A DNA stretch of 64,000 nucleotides from Emydura subglobosa (lineage: Eukaryota > Chordata > Testudines > Chelidae): contig ML679970.1 of the NCBI GenBank assembly GCA_007922225.1, forward strand, positions 40,566,212 through 40,630,211, in the 5' to 3' direction. Below are positions 12,401 to 21,689 of this stretch, one piece after another. Each line of letters starts with the position of its first letter. Position 1 is the first letter of the stretch. Position numbers and translations under genes: made by a program. The notes under the pieces were generated by a model that saw only the letters and a list, made by a program, of their open reading frames with translations, was not told the DNA's origin and did no database searches.

Positions 12401-15400
12401 CTCTTGCATCTCTCCTGTCAGGGAATCCACATCCTTCACTAGGAAGGGGCTGTCTGCACACCCTACCCCTCTCGTCCCGTCTCCAGCGGTCCCTTACCAC
12501 AAGGGGGGACACTTTGGAGCTGCAACGTCAGAAGCGCAGACCGTAAAAAGGTTGTCATTCTCAGGATTTGGGCTCCATCTGGAGATTTCCAGCAGACTTT
12601 CTCCAGAATCTATTCTTTTTTTTTTTTTAAATACAAACCTTGTGCTGGTTAACAATGCGGCACACAGCCTATGCGGTCTAGAGGCAAGTGCACCGTCTAC
12701 GCAGCTAAGCACACAGCTCTGAACACGGTGCCATTAGCAACGGACCTTGAATGCAACTCTAAGCCCCAAGACGGGCAGGGTTGAGAGAGATCTGCAACGT
12801 ATCGGGGCAAGGAACAACTCTCCGCTCTGTACAGCACCTAGCACAACACGTTCCTGATCCATGGCTGGGGCCTTGAGGGGCTACTGGAATACAAATAATG
12901 AATAATCATAATCTGCCAGTAGGAGAGCAGTTGGGAGGAGGAGATAAGAATAGTAGAGCAAAGGCTTTTAAGTCAACAGAAACATTTTTCCGTCAACCTA
13001 GCACTGTTACAATGGGGTTAGTCAGATAAATGATACCACTCAGAAGTACGGATTTTTCACCACCCCCCCCCCGAGTGGCGTAGTTAAACTGAATTGATTT
13101 TCAAGCACACATCAGGCCTTCTCCCTTCTACCTAGCGCTGTCTACACCAGAGTTTAGGCTGGCCTAACCACGTCGCTCAGGGGTTTGGATTTTTCACACC
13201 CCTGAGCAACATAGCTAGGTTGACCCGACTTTTTAGTGTAGACCTGGCCTATGGCTCAGTACATTTGTGGAACTGGGTGTTAAGTCCTCCTGTCCTAACT
13301 CAGGGAAAATGACCACGGAGCCAATAGGCCTGCATCAGTAATGACTGCAGGATTTGTCCCCTAATTAGGAGCTATTTAATATTCCCAACTGAGTGTGTGT
13401 GTATTTGGGGGCGGGGGGGGGGGGAGGCAGGGGCAGCGGAGGCGAGGCAATTAATTATAAGTCAATTTAAAATAGCCAGAAAAAAAAGCTATTTTGGATG
13501 GTGGAAGGAGCTGCCAGCTTCCTCTTTCAGCCCCACTTCCCTCCAGCTGCTCTGGGCTGAGCCATTTTATGTCCTCTCAGTAAAGAAACTGAATTGGGAG
13601 CTTTACATCAGCTCCCACTCTGGCTTTTGGACTGAGATCCTGATCCTACCACCACTGATGTCAATGGAAATCTGCCCGTCTACTTCAGCGGGCTTCGAAG
13701 CAGAGCCGTGAAAGACACGTTTCCAGCAGGACTGGGAGACATGGAAAGGGATGGAGAAAACCCTAAAGCCCGTAACGTTACAAGAGAGGAAAATCCCTGT
13801 CTCCACCACAGAAGGTGGTTTAAAGAGAGGAAAAATACTAATTCCCCCTCTCACACACAGACCTATTGCCCCTCAGCCCCCACCTCACTGACCAGCCAAG
13901 CGATGTTACAAGCTGGTTTAGTGAGAACTGTAGTTCAAGCTCCCAGTGCATCCAAGACGAGGATTAATATAGAACCAGCTAAAATAGCTTCAACCGGGTT
14001 TGGCTGGCCAACTCCACCTGGGGAAAACCCACTATAAACAGAAGATCATGCTCTGTCTTAGCTCTGTTGGATCGCCCGCTGGACAGCTGATGTTGCCATT
14101 ACCCAAGGCTCAAATCCATTTACTCTGTGATTGATTAACGCGCAGAACAACAGGGAGATGTTGCCCCACCGGGAGTAGAGCTCCGAAAAGTGGACTTTAC
14201 TCGGCATGTCGCGTCCAAAGAGCAGCCACATGCGTCTGAGGCAGACAGGGAGGCTCAGAGTCCAATTCCTCACCCGCGTGAGTGAATGGAGGGGTCTGAT
14301 CTGGCAGCATTTTCCCCCCACTTCGTTCAGGGCCGAATGACAAGGTGTGAGGCAGCGGAGAATCAGTCGAAGCAGCATCACAGCCCTGGGTAAAGCAGGA
14401 GGTGCAGGCAGCCCCAGGGGCAGCAGAAGGCCCTGTGCGTGGGCAAGGAGTGCTGCTCCGCTTTCAGTCTCCATCTCACGTTACCAGGAAGCTTCTCCTT
14501 CTAGGAGCCACTGTGCGCTCTGAGGCCCGATCAGTCTCTTGGCTGGGTTGCGTGATCACTCGCAAGTTTCCCTCGGCTCCCATCTACACCCAGGGGACAG
14601 CTCCTTTGCCAAGGTCAGGGAGCTTTCTGACGGTGGAGGAGAGATTAACCTACCCTTTCATTGTGAGCTGCCCCGCCCACTTCCACACCTTCCCCTGATG
14701 CCTCGCCCACTCCATTTCCACTCCTCTCTTCTTTTTAAGGTTGGAAATCTGTCTGGTATGTTTGGTTCTTTGATGAAGTGGGTTCCCCCCACCTCAATAT
14801 TTTCACCATTCATGTGCAGTCAGAGATGGAGGACTGAGGTTCTGCACAGTGCGGACCCCGCATACGCAGCAGCAGCAGCGCCACCCAGCTTCCGCCACAT
14901 TGCCCTGGGCACATTCCTCAGCCCCGAGCCGGCGGGGCCGGGTGTTTCGGCCCCCAGAGACCAACTCCACTTTTGGCCGCTTGCAACCACCGATGAGGAG
15001 ACCAAGCAGAGTCAATGGTGGAGGTGGTGTGGGTGACCTGGCCTCCTCTGGATTCACACCCACCCACTCGCTTCCAACCAAGAGTGGGTGTCTTTGCAGG
15101 GCGGGGACGCTTTTAAGAACTAAGTGGTTCTACCAGACATTCGTGGGATTCTCTGCAGACAACAGCGCAGGGCGGCCTGTTCCTTACCACCCCGGCCCGT
15201 CTCCTGCGGGAGAGCTGCTGGGAGCAGAAGCCCAGCGGAGCTCCAGAAGGATGCCAAGAGCTTTTTGTCTGGCGCATGAGGGAAGAACGTTGCCACCAGC
15301 TGGCGCAGCAGAGAGCCAGTTGCCTGGCCCTCTCCCTCGCCGGCTGGGTGGCATAGCCCTCCCCCAGCGCCCAGACTGACCGAGCAGCTTGCCTCCTTAC

Positions 15401-15530
15401 CATAGTTGGGCTCAGGCTGGACAGTCTTGAGTCTCAGGTACTCCCGGAAGAGTGTGACTGAAGGGTCCTCGCCGCGATCTTGACTTCTGACCTCCTCCCC
15501 TGTCCTTTTAGGGTCTCCCTCAGGCAGCAT
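433..15530 (-). CDS. ACY1: Aminoacylase-1 (N-acyl-L-amino-acid amidohydrolase), 13 coding exons, 3' end cut by the window edge
   Basis: Cytosolic zinc enzyme of peptidase family M20 that hydrolyses N-acetylated amino acids. Coding exons in transcription order: 15530-15401, 12337-12273, 8033-7929, 4611-4517, 3831-3755, 3363-3274, 2854-2798, 2637-2564, 2093-2044, 1472-1328, 991-923, 760-681 and 493-433. All have GT/AG borders and compatible phases, giving 366 residues. Motifs seen: NSHTD (His92 and Asp94), GAQDMK (Asp125), PDEEIGGH (Glu159 general base, Glu160 zinc ligand), FALDEG (Glu187) and GHGSRF (His218, the dimer-partner residue). They match human positions 80, 82, 113, 147, 148, 175 and 206 with a constant offset of 12, caused by a longer N-terminus. 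The final ~54 residues, including the last zinc-ligand His, are outside the window. The start is the first ATG in the exon, 9 nt after the acceptor. Large introns hold a gypsy remnant and a CR1. Confidence 0.97.
1855..1985 (-). repeat. MIR-like SINE fragment in ACY1 intron
   Basis: Contains 'tttcacaggtgaggaaactgaggcatagagaaggg' followed by a decayed 'ggtcatag...gagtcctgagtcc' body, the minus-strand form of the MIR-like SINE seen elsewhere in the window. Confidence 0.6.
4612..7928 (-). other. ACY1 intron holding the gypsy remnant
   Basis: An intron of about 3.3 kb. 4,612-5,150 shows no recognised element. 5,150-6,910 is the gypsy pol remnant. 6,910-7,928 has no gene signal that I can support; open frames there are short and unlike known families. 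Confidence 0.6.
5150..6910 (+). mobile_element. Decayed Ty3/gypsy-type LTR retrotransposon pol (protease-RT linker, RNase H end, integrase), internally deleted
   Basis: Plus-strand pieces in different frames line up in pol order. 5,170-5,460 carries a [17 protein letters not shown] segment as found downstream of gypsy proteases. 5,560-6,000 holds the region before integrase, with an 'EDKSHV...[19 protein letters not shown]' type block. 6,000-6,540 is integrase: a decayed cysteine-rich zinc finger, a catalytic-core piece with a degenerate 'NNGSQFTS' motif and then an [12 protein letters not shown] block followed by a 'GRRTQTLL' segment. Stops and frameshifts interrupt it throughout and most of the reverse transcriptase is missing, so it is inactive. 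No LTRs were recognised. It lies in the ACY1 intron between the exons at 4,517-4,611 and 7,929-8,033, opposite to the gene's strand. Confidence 0.85.
8138..9297 (+). mobile_element. CR1 LINE, 5'-truncated (ORF2 reverse-transcriptase C-terminal half plus 3' end)
   Basis: The element begins abruptly inside the reverse transcriptase palm (DFSKAFDT block) and runs uninterrupted through [16 protein letters not shown], the FADD catalytic motif and the CR1 C-terminal domain ([29 protein letters not shown]) to a stop near 9,205. A short 3' tail follows, ending in about three ATTCTATG units (9,268-9,297), the CR1 hallmark. The 5' truncation removes the endonuclease and fingers, so it cannot move by itself. 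The frame is still open over 331 codons, which suggests a fairly young insertion. It lies in an ACY1 intron on the opposite strand to the gene. Confidence 0.97.
9435..9665 (+). repeat. MIR-like SINE, near full length
   Basis: Reads through the SINE in sense: '...aaggcactgaactgggaaccagagacctgggctcagttcccagctctgccac...gaccttggtcaagtcacttc...cctcagctccccatccgtgcaatggcgata...' followed by a 'gctgcaaggattaaat' segment. This is the best-preserved copy of the family here and anchors identification of the fragments. Confidence 0.8.
9666..12272 (-). other. Remainder of ACY1 intron, no gene recognised
   Basis: No exon, RNA gene or clear repeat was recognised apart from a short perfect inverted repeat (13-bp arms 11,394-11,406 and 11,427-11,439, 20-nt loop). 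Open frames are short and show no family resemblance. Confidence 0.5.
11394..11439. repeat. Perfect inverted repeat, 13-bp arms
   Basis: The arms CCAGTCCTACTGG and CCAGTAGGACTGG are exact reverse complements separated by 20 nt. A second, overlapping imperfect pair (ccaatgcaatgcagc / gctgcattgg near 11,413 and 11,451) extends the local symmetry. The function is unknown; it may be a MITE relic. Confidence 0.7.
12815..12897 (+). repeat. 3' end of an interspersed SINE-like repeat with AATAAT tail
   Basis: 'ctgtacagcacctagcacaacacgttcctgatccatggctggggccttgaggggctactggaatacaaataatgaataat' matches, in this window, the copy at 39,768-39,838 and the reverse complement of 37,692-37,815. Three copies define the family. 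Confidence 0.7.
13134..13252 (-). mobile_element. PIF/Harbinger-like MITE fragment
   Basis: Contains the family core 'agcgctgtctacacc...cgctcaggggt...ttttcacacccctgagcaacatagctaggttgacc' and ends with 'tagtgtagacctggcc', a terminal inverted repeat. The internal hairpin (cgctcaggggt / acccctgag) is visible. A fuller relative sits at 57,057-57,252. Confidence 0.7.
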
Positions 15531-16116
15531 GCTGTCCACCTGCTAGGGCATGAGAGGGGATGCCCAGGAAAAAGGAATAAAATCACTGTCCTGAACAGCT
15601 ACGAATAGACTTCATCATCAAATGCACAGGCCCAATTTTCCCCTGACACGACTCCACTATCTCCAATGAAGCATCTGCAGCAGGGCTGAGTCTAGGCCTG
15701 TCTGTCTAATGGGAGCGTTGGTTTGTGCTTTCAAAGCTTCCCCAGGCAGGATTCGCTCCAAAGCCACGGCAACATGTCAGCACCCAGGCATGCCTCTCCA
15801 GAAGCCCCACCTGACAGCCGCGGCTTAACTCAACCGTGCTGGAAACCTCAGCCAGACTCTACAGCACTAGACACGGGTGCCACCAACAGGGGGAAGCAGC
15901 CAAAATCCCCATCAGGGGTCGTTCGCAACAGCAAGAATCCCAAGAGCTCCGGAAGGGAGCGTATGCCACTGTGTCCAGGAGTAGTTGCCATGGTACCAGG
16001 AGGCAGTAAGCACCAGGGATCAGAGGATGCTAGAGCTGCTCGTGGGACTGCTGTGGTGCCCCCCAGAACGGAGTGGTCCATCACTCCACGGGCAGCTTGG
16101 CCCAATGACTCATAGA

Positions 16117-16620
16117 CTTTAAGGTCAGAAGGGACCATCATGATCATCTAGGGCTTGTCTTCACGTACCTTGGAGATTCGGCGCCAGTCGACCGGAGTTA
16201 CGCAAGCTACGCAAAAATCTTGTGTAACTCCTGTCAACTTCTCTGCTTCTGTTCTGCGCGCCGTCTTCACTGCACTGCACTGACGGGAACCGTGTTCCCG
16301 TCGACGCAGCGCTTTGCCACTTGAGAAGGCGGTCTTAATATGTCAATTTCTGGATCGACTGAGCAGGTCTTCACTGACCGCTCAGTCGATCTGACTGTGG
16401 CAAATTTGCCGCCCTCAGTGAAGACATAGCCTTAATCTGACCTCCTGCACAACGCAGGCCACAGAATCTCACCCATCCACTCCTGTAATAGACTCATAAC
16501 TTCTGACTGAGTTACTGACGTCCTCAAATCATGATTTAAAGACTTCAAGTGACAGAGAATCCACCATTTACACTAGTTTAAACATGCAAGTGACTCATGT
16601 CAGTTTCCCCTTCTGCAAAG
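16117..16620 (-). repeat. CR1-family (minus) 3'-end repeat split by a Harbinger-like MITE
   Basis: 16,105-16,153 ('ggtcagaagggaccatcatgatcatcta') and 16,435-16,620 ('atctgacctcctgcacaacgcaggccacagaatctcaccc...') are the two halves of one repeat. Its core is the reverse complement of the CR1 3' signature 'caggaggtcagactagatgat'. The halves are separated by the MITE at 16,152-16,433. Confidence 0.75.
16152..16433. mobile_element. Non-autonomous PIF/Harbinger-like MITE inserted in an older repeat
   Basis: The terminal inverted repeats are GGGCTTGTCTTCAC at the left and GTGAAGACATAGCC at the right. They are flanked by CTA and TTA, consistent with the 3-bp target-site duplication of PIF/Harbinger elements after one mutation. 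An internal 12-bp perfect inverted repeat (16,353-16,364 with 16,380-16,391) makes a hairpin. No coding capacity. Confidence 0.75.
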
Positions 16621-17187
16621 AAGGATAATGGTCCTTCCCTTCCTCTGTCAGGGGTTGTGGTGGGGAGCAGGCTAAGCTTACTCCCCTAGATCTGCCCCCT
16701 CCTGGGAAGGGAGTAATGTGCCTAGGGCCCTCTACCAGCTGACTGCAGCAGCATGCAGTAGTGAGGGAGAAGAGCCTGGGATCTCCCCTTAAAGGAAGGG
16801 AGAGGCGCAGACATCTGGACAGATGTGCCTCATCTCATCAAGCCAGAGAGGCGCTTCCCCCATCCCTTGCTCTGCGGGAATGCAGAATGCTCCAGATGAG
16901 GCATTGCCCATCACGGCACCCCATCCACGCCAGGATGTGCCGAGCTGGAGGCACAAACAGGAGCCAGGTGCCATTCAGGGACATTACTGGCAAGGCGAGA
17001 TATTCAAACGCTGCCAGAGCCTGGGCACAACAAGGAATAAAGCCCGTCACATGGGGAGGGGAAGCAGCCAGCACCTGCTGAGCCTTCCACTCCCGGATGT
17101 ACCACTGGCACCCATCCTGGGCACCGCAGCCAATGCAAGATACTCCACACACATTTCTGGAGGTGGGGGACCAAGACACCTAGATGC

Positions 17188-17345
17188 CCCCCCCACACAC
17201 ACACACACATTCATGGGCATAGGAGAAAGACATCCTGACATCACCCACCACCCGCACAGGACACAGCCCTGGGCCAGTGGCCCTGCCTACCCTATCTCGG
17301 CTCTAGCGTGGCTGACACACACACACACCACACACACACCCCCTT
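17188..17345. repeat. (CA)n microsatellites
   Basis: Two CA-rich tracts, one near 17,193-17,211 and one near 17,318-17,340, with C-runs alongside. Confidence 0.9.
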
Positions 17346-17399
17346 AACCCATGTGGCAAACTAAAACCCTGACCACCACCACCCCAGAGCAGATGGCAG

Positions 17400-18150
17400 T
17401 GCGGGGGGAGGGGGGGGCAGCCGGGAAGTGTGGGCAGGAGTGCATGGGGCAGGTGTGTAGGAGCAGGTCCCTGGGCTAGCGAAGGTGCAAGGGGGGCAAA
17501 GGGGGGGGGGCTGGGGCACGTCTACGCTGTGGGGGCTAGAAGTGGGGCGCCGAAGCCGGTGGGTGGGTGGGTGTGCGGAGCGGAGCAATGCCTGGACACG
17601 GGGGGAGGGAAGTGTGGGGTGGGGGCAGTGCAGCTGGGCTGGAGGTCAGAGGGGGTGTCTCGGGTGGGGGTTGGGGTCAATGGGGTGCAAAGGGGGCAGG
17701 CGTCGGGGTAGGCCCGGCGTGGGGAGGGGGCAGGTGCCCCCTGGAGCCGCCGCTGCCATGTGCGAGTTCCCGGCCCGAGCTCCGTGCCCGGCGCTGGTCG
17801 GGGGGGGGCAGGGCAGTGCCAGGCTCCGGGGCGCCCTCGGCTCCGCGTAAACAAGTCCCCGGCCGCTGCCCCGTGCGACCGCCCCCCGCCCGGCCCTACC
17901 TCCGCGCTGCCCCGCGGCTCGGCTCCGCTCCCCTCCGGCCGGCTCTGCTGCACCCGGCTCGCGGCCCCGCACTGGGGCTGGGCTGGCTGAGTCCGCCCGG
18001 CCAATCCCGCCGCGGCCCGCCTGGAACGGGACCCGCAGGGAGCCGCCTCCGGCCAGGGGCACGGGCACAGCAGCGCGAGGGACAGGCACTGCCCCCCCCC
18101 NNNNNNNNNNGCCGGGGGGGGGGCACCTGCCGGATCGGGCCCTTGCACCC
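17400..18150. other. CpG/G-rich island with a 10-N gap (18,101-18,110)
   Basis: Long runs of G on the plus strand (for example around 17,402-17,420 and 17,490-17,512) give way to CpG-dense sequence. A run of C precedes, and a run of G follows, a 10-N placeholder gap, so the gap probably hides a polymerase-blocking GC tract. Several long open frames here on both strands are products of GC content, not genes. Confidence 0.7.
17900..18000 (-). promoter_or_regulatory. ACY1: Probable ACY1 CpG-island promoter and non-coding exon 1
   Basis: The first coding exon of ACY1 opens with an acceptor (15540-15542) followed by 9 untranslated bases, so an upstream non-coding exon is required. The region 17,700-18,100 is very CpG-rich. 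On the minus strand it has a good donor (GCGCGGAG|gtagggcc) with the intron starting at 17,899. A CCAAT box on the opposite strand (18,001-18,005), next to GC-box-like CCGCCC, fits a promoter firing leftward. The transcription start site is inferred, and the upper exon boundary is a guess. Confidence 0.5.
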
Positions 18151-19300
18151 CACACTTTGTCCTGGGGCACTTGCAAGATCAGGTCCGTGCACCCCAAACC
18201 CTGTCTCCCGGAGGTGCTCAGCACCTGGCAGGATGCAGCCTTTTCCTTAGGCTGGGAAGTCCAAGGTTATTGCACAGCTCAGGGATCCAGGATCCGGTTC
18301 CACAGCATTCTTGCTTTGCTCTCACCTGCTATAAACTCAGGGAAGTGCCACTGGAACCAGCCTAAGAGGAGACCCAGGCCCTGGGTTTAACACACAGTTG
18401 CGATTGCTGGAGAGGTATACACATTTAGTATTTGTATTGCCCTACACTGTAGCCAATACCAAAAGTGTGTTTGTTTTCATTAAAAGCTAGAGATGGGCCC
18501 ATAAACGGGAGCCTTTTCCCTCAAACCACACTGGCCCCATAAAACAATCCCTGGATCCAGACTGCTGCTGGTTTTGCAAGCCCAAACCTAGCTGCCCCTG
18601 CCTCCCTTCAGATTGAGACACCATTTACCATTTTCCCTCCAAAGTTTTTTTGCAATCACCCAGCAACTTTTCTGCTCAAACATGTAGGAAAAAATAATAC
18701 CAAGCTGACAAGTCCCACTTCAGCTTTAAATAAGGGTTTAGTTTTTGGAAACAAAAACCCAGTTTATTAAATATCTTTTTCTATCATGAAAAACAAGATG
18801 AAAAAATAAATGATATTTTAACTGGTCTTCCACTTGACTAAGGTGCAATGGGCCCTGTGCAAACACAAATGATAACAACAATCAGCATATGAAGCATTAA
18901 ACATAGATTATGCAAACCAAATCAAGTCCCAATCCTGCAACTAGATCTCTGCCTGTAGATCCCTGTACCTGGGTGGGTCTCCATTGATTTTCGCAGGACT
19001 CCAGGCAGTTGCATGTTCCCCCCACGCACACATCCAATTGTAGGACTGGGGCCTAAAATCTTTAAAAGTTAGTTTCATTTTTTAGCATGCCTCTGTTAGC
19101 CTAAAAACACTATTACAAACTGTTCTTACCTCTGTTAATAATATCTGAGATTACTGCAAAATGAAACAATTTTCCAAATCCAATTTTTCTTTCATCGTCC
19201 AAGAACATTTAGTTGTTCCCCACAGAACTCTGTCAGCTTGGCCCATGAAAAGTAACTACTGGCTAGTTTCACTTTCAAATTCTCCTCGACTCCTCGGTTG
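18151..19300. other. AT-rich intergenic sequence upstream of ACY1
   Basis: Composition changes abruptly from the CpG island to AT-rich sequence. No gene, RNA gene or recognised repeat. Confidence 0.5.
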
Positions 19301-19329
19301 TCGCAATCTTTGGGGTTGCAAACTGCAAG

Positions 19330-19605
19330 GCAACAATTACACAATATTGCCAACCCAAAACATTCAAAAATCATGAGTCCAGCAAAACACCCATGAGACA
19401 GGCTGAAAAAACATGAGATTTATTTTTAAAATAATGCGTTTAGATTCTTTTTATTTGTCTTCTGGTGTTCTGAGCCTTCAGGTCGCATTTGCAAGCTTTT
19501 GCCCATAACAACAATTAAAGCTAGAAACCTTGTTTGTTTTTTTTTAATGAAAGCTAAGATGCTCAGCTAATCACCTGACTCCAGGAGCTGGGACTTTACA
19601 TACAC
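19330..19605 (-). repeat. Interspersed repeat family A ('catgagtc / ccagctcctggagtca'), copy 1
   Basis: The reverse complement runs from 'ccagctcctggagtcaggtgat' through 'agcttgcaaatgcgacctgaaggctca' and 'accagaagacaaataaaaag' to 'ggactcatgatttttgaatg...gttggcaatattg'. It matches the interrupted copy at 20,508-21,200 and a fragment at 41,585-41,675. It appears to be a non-coding DNA-transposon-like family; class uncertain. Confidence 0.7.
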
Positions 19606-20507
19606 TCGCAAGAGGTGGCAATGCCTTTTTCATCTAAATCAAATTTTGTTTTAAAAATAAAAATTCATGAATGCATATCCATTAATATGAGGCTTTCATC
19701 TGTCAGACCTTCTAAAAATAATGAATATACAATTCTGGATCTAATCCATCTGGAGTATTGGGTCAGGTCCTGCAAACACTCCCAAGGGTCTACTGGTGTG
19801 AGTAAAGTGATGCACCACTTGTTTGCAGGAGTGGGGCCTAGGTCCTTTTAAAGAACCAAAACCAAAACTCACACTCAACACAGCAATGATCCTCATTGCA
19901 CCAAGGAGCTGCATCATCTATTTAATGCATAAACTTGAAACACTCTGAGACTTGATTCCATGAGACATTTAAAATCTCATTCACCAATTTTTTACAGATC
20001 TCACTAATTTCCCCTACTGGTGAACTCCAAAGGCAGTTGGACATATTAAGAACAGCTGAATTATCGGGAGACCAGACTTAGAAAAGTAAATTGCAAATTT
20101 GCAAATCACAAAGCAAAACTGTCCCATATGGCCCAGCTTTCCATACCTGCCTACACTAGGCAATGACCCATGGCTGACAACATGGGAGATCTATACTCTC
20201 AGGAATGGGTGGCGAAGCTCTTTAGCTCCATCTACCTTAGCAGTTGAATACTTTCCATCACCAGTTGAGGATGGCGCAAGCAGCAGGGCGGAGAATCCAT
20301 GGTTAATATTTTCATAGTGTAGCTAAAGCCAAACTGCACAACTGCCAAGTTTTGTGCAACACTTGGTGTGACATTTTATGTAATAAGCTAGTGCACATCT
20401 AACCAGCTAGTGCACGTCTAATCAGCTAACGGGCAACACAACCTGCACCAAAGCAGTGGCAGGGGTGGGATGTGGAGCTGTACAAAACTTGACAGCTGTG
20501 CTGGGGT

Positions 20508-21200
20508 AGGTCCAGCATTGTCAACTCTTGTGATTTTATTGCAAGTCTCATGATATTTGGTGTCTTTCTTAAGGCCCCAGCTCCTGGAGTCATGTGATAT
20601 GGTTTTTCATAGATTCCAAGGCCATCATCTAGTCTGACCTCCTGTATGACACAGGCCATATACCTTCCCCAAAATAAATTCTTGTTTGAACTGGTGCCTA
20701 CTTTTTAGAAAAACATCCAGTCTTGATTTGAAAATTGCCAGTAATGGAGACTCCACTGTTCCGATGGTGAATTACTCTCACTGTTAAAAATTTACATCTT
20801 ATTTCTTGTCTGAGTTTGTTTAGCTTCAACTTCCAGGCAGTAGATCTTATTAGACCTTTATCTGCTAGACTGAAGAGCCAATATCTGTTCTCCATGTAGG
20901 TACCTATAGACTGTAATCTAGTCACCCCTTAACCTTCTTTGTTAAACTTAATAGACTGAGCTGCTGGAGTCTGTTGCTCAAGGAACGAAGCAAGTGAGAA
21001 TCTCATTTTAATTGAAAACAAGTTTCTAGCACACGTGGGTGCAGAGGGAAGCTTGAAAACGGGACCCGTGTCAACCCTAAAGATTCAAACACAAGAAGAC
21101 AATAAAAAGAGACCAACATTTTTTTAAAGTAATCTTGTGATTTTTAAGATGATATGATTTGGGAGTCCAGCTCATGACATTTGAACACAGAGTGGCCATG
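20508..21200 (+). repeat. Repeat family A, copy 2, interrupted by a CR1
   Basis: 20,508-20,603 ('gtcaactcttgtgattttattgcaagtctcatgata...ccagctcctggagtcatgtgat') and 20,996-21,200 ('tgagaatctcattttaattgaaaacaagtttctag...aagacaataaaaagag...gtccagctcatgacatttgaac') are the two ends of one copy. The CR1 at 20,604-20,995 sits between them, so this copy is older than that CR1. Confidence 0.7.
20604..20995 (-). mobile_element. CR1 LINE fragment (ORF2 C-terminus and 3' end), minus orientation
   Basis: Reversed, the sequence encodes decayed CR1 C-terminal blocks ('ENRYWLFSLADKGLIRST', 'WKLKLNKLRQEIRCKFLTVR') followed by the 3' signature 'caggaggtcagactagatgatggcc'. It belongs to an older subfamily than the two large CR1 copies, as it lacks the ATTCTATG units and differs in the blocks. 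Confidence 0.9.
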
Positions 21201-21689
21201 CTGGGGGGAGGGTGTCTGGGACATGCCTGGTGGGTATTGAGGTTGCCGGTGTGGGTGGGTGCTATTTGGGAGATGCGGGTGGGTGCTGGGATGGGTGCTG
21301 TCTGGGTAGCTGGGTTCTGACTGAGCGAGCCAGTCGGCAGTCAGGATTGAGTTCTTCTCTCCCCTCCCCCCTCCCCCCACGCCCAGATTGTTTTCTTTTC
21401 CTCTAGCAGGCCCTTTATTAAAACCCTGCTGGGAGGATGGACAGCTGGCGCCTATTCCTTAGGAAGTTGCTGTGCACCGGAGCAATAGCTCTGCAGCTGT
21501 GGGCTCCCGTTCCCAGCTGCTGCTCACTGTGTCCCCACTTCATTCAAGGGGCTCCCCAATTTAGATGAATGAAAATTATTTTGGGGTTAGAAAAAACAGG
21601 CCGCCAGCAACCTCACTTGTGGGTCTGGAGTTGGAGTAACACGATTCTTGTAGGCAATGAGGAAGTAAGTGCCGAGAAATATGATACTT

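Larger units (their letters stand above)
12338..15400 (-). other. ACY1 intron, mostly unique sequence
   Basis: Holds a poly-T tract (about 12,612-12,628), the SINE end and the Harbinger-like fragment. G-homopolymers occur near 13,410-13,425. From 13,260 to 15,400 I see no supported gene or element. Confidence 0.5.

Noticed and set aside
17485..18250. Several open frames of 120-230 codons on both strands
   Set aside because: They lie in G/C-run sequence, cross a gap of N and are low complexity. They reflect composition only.
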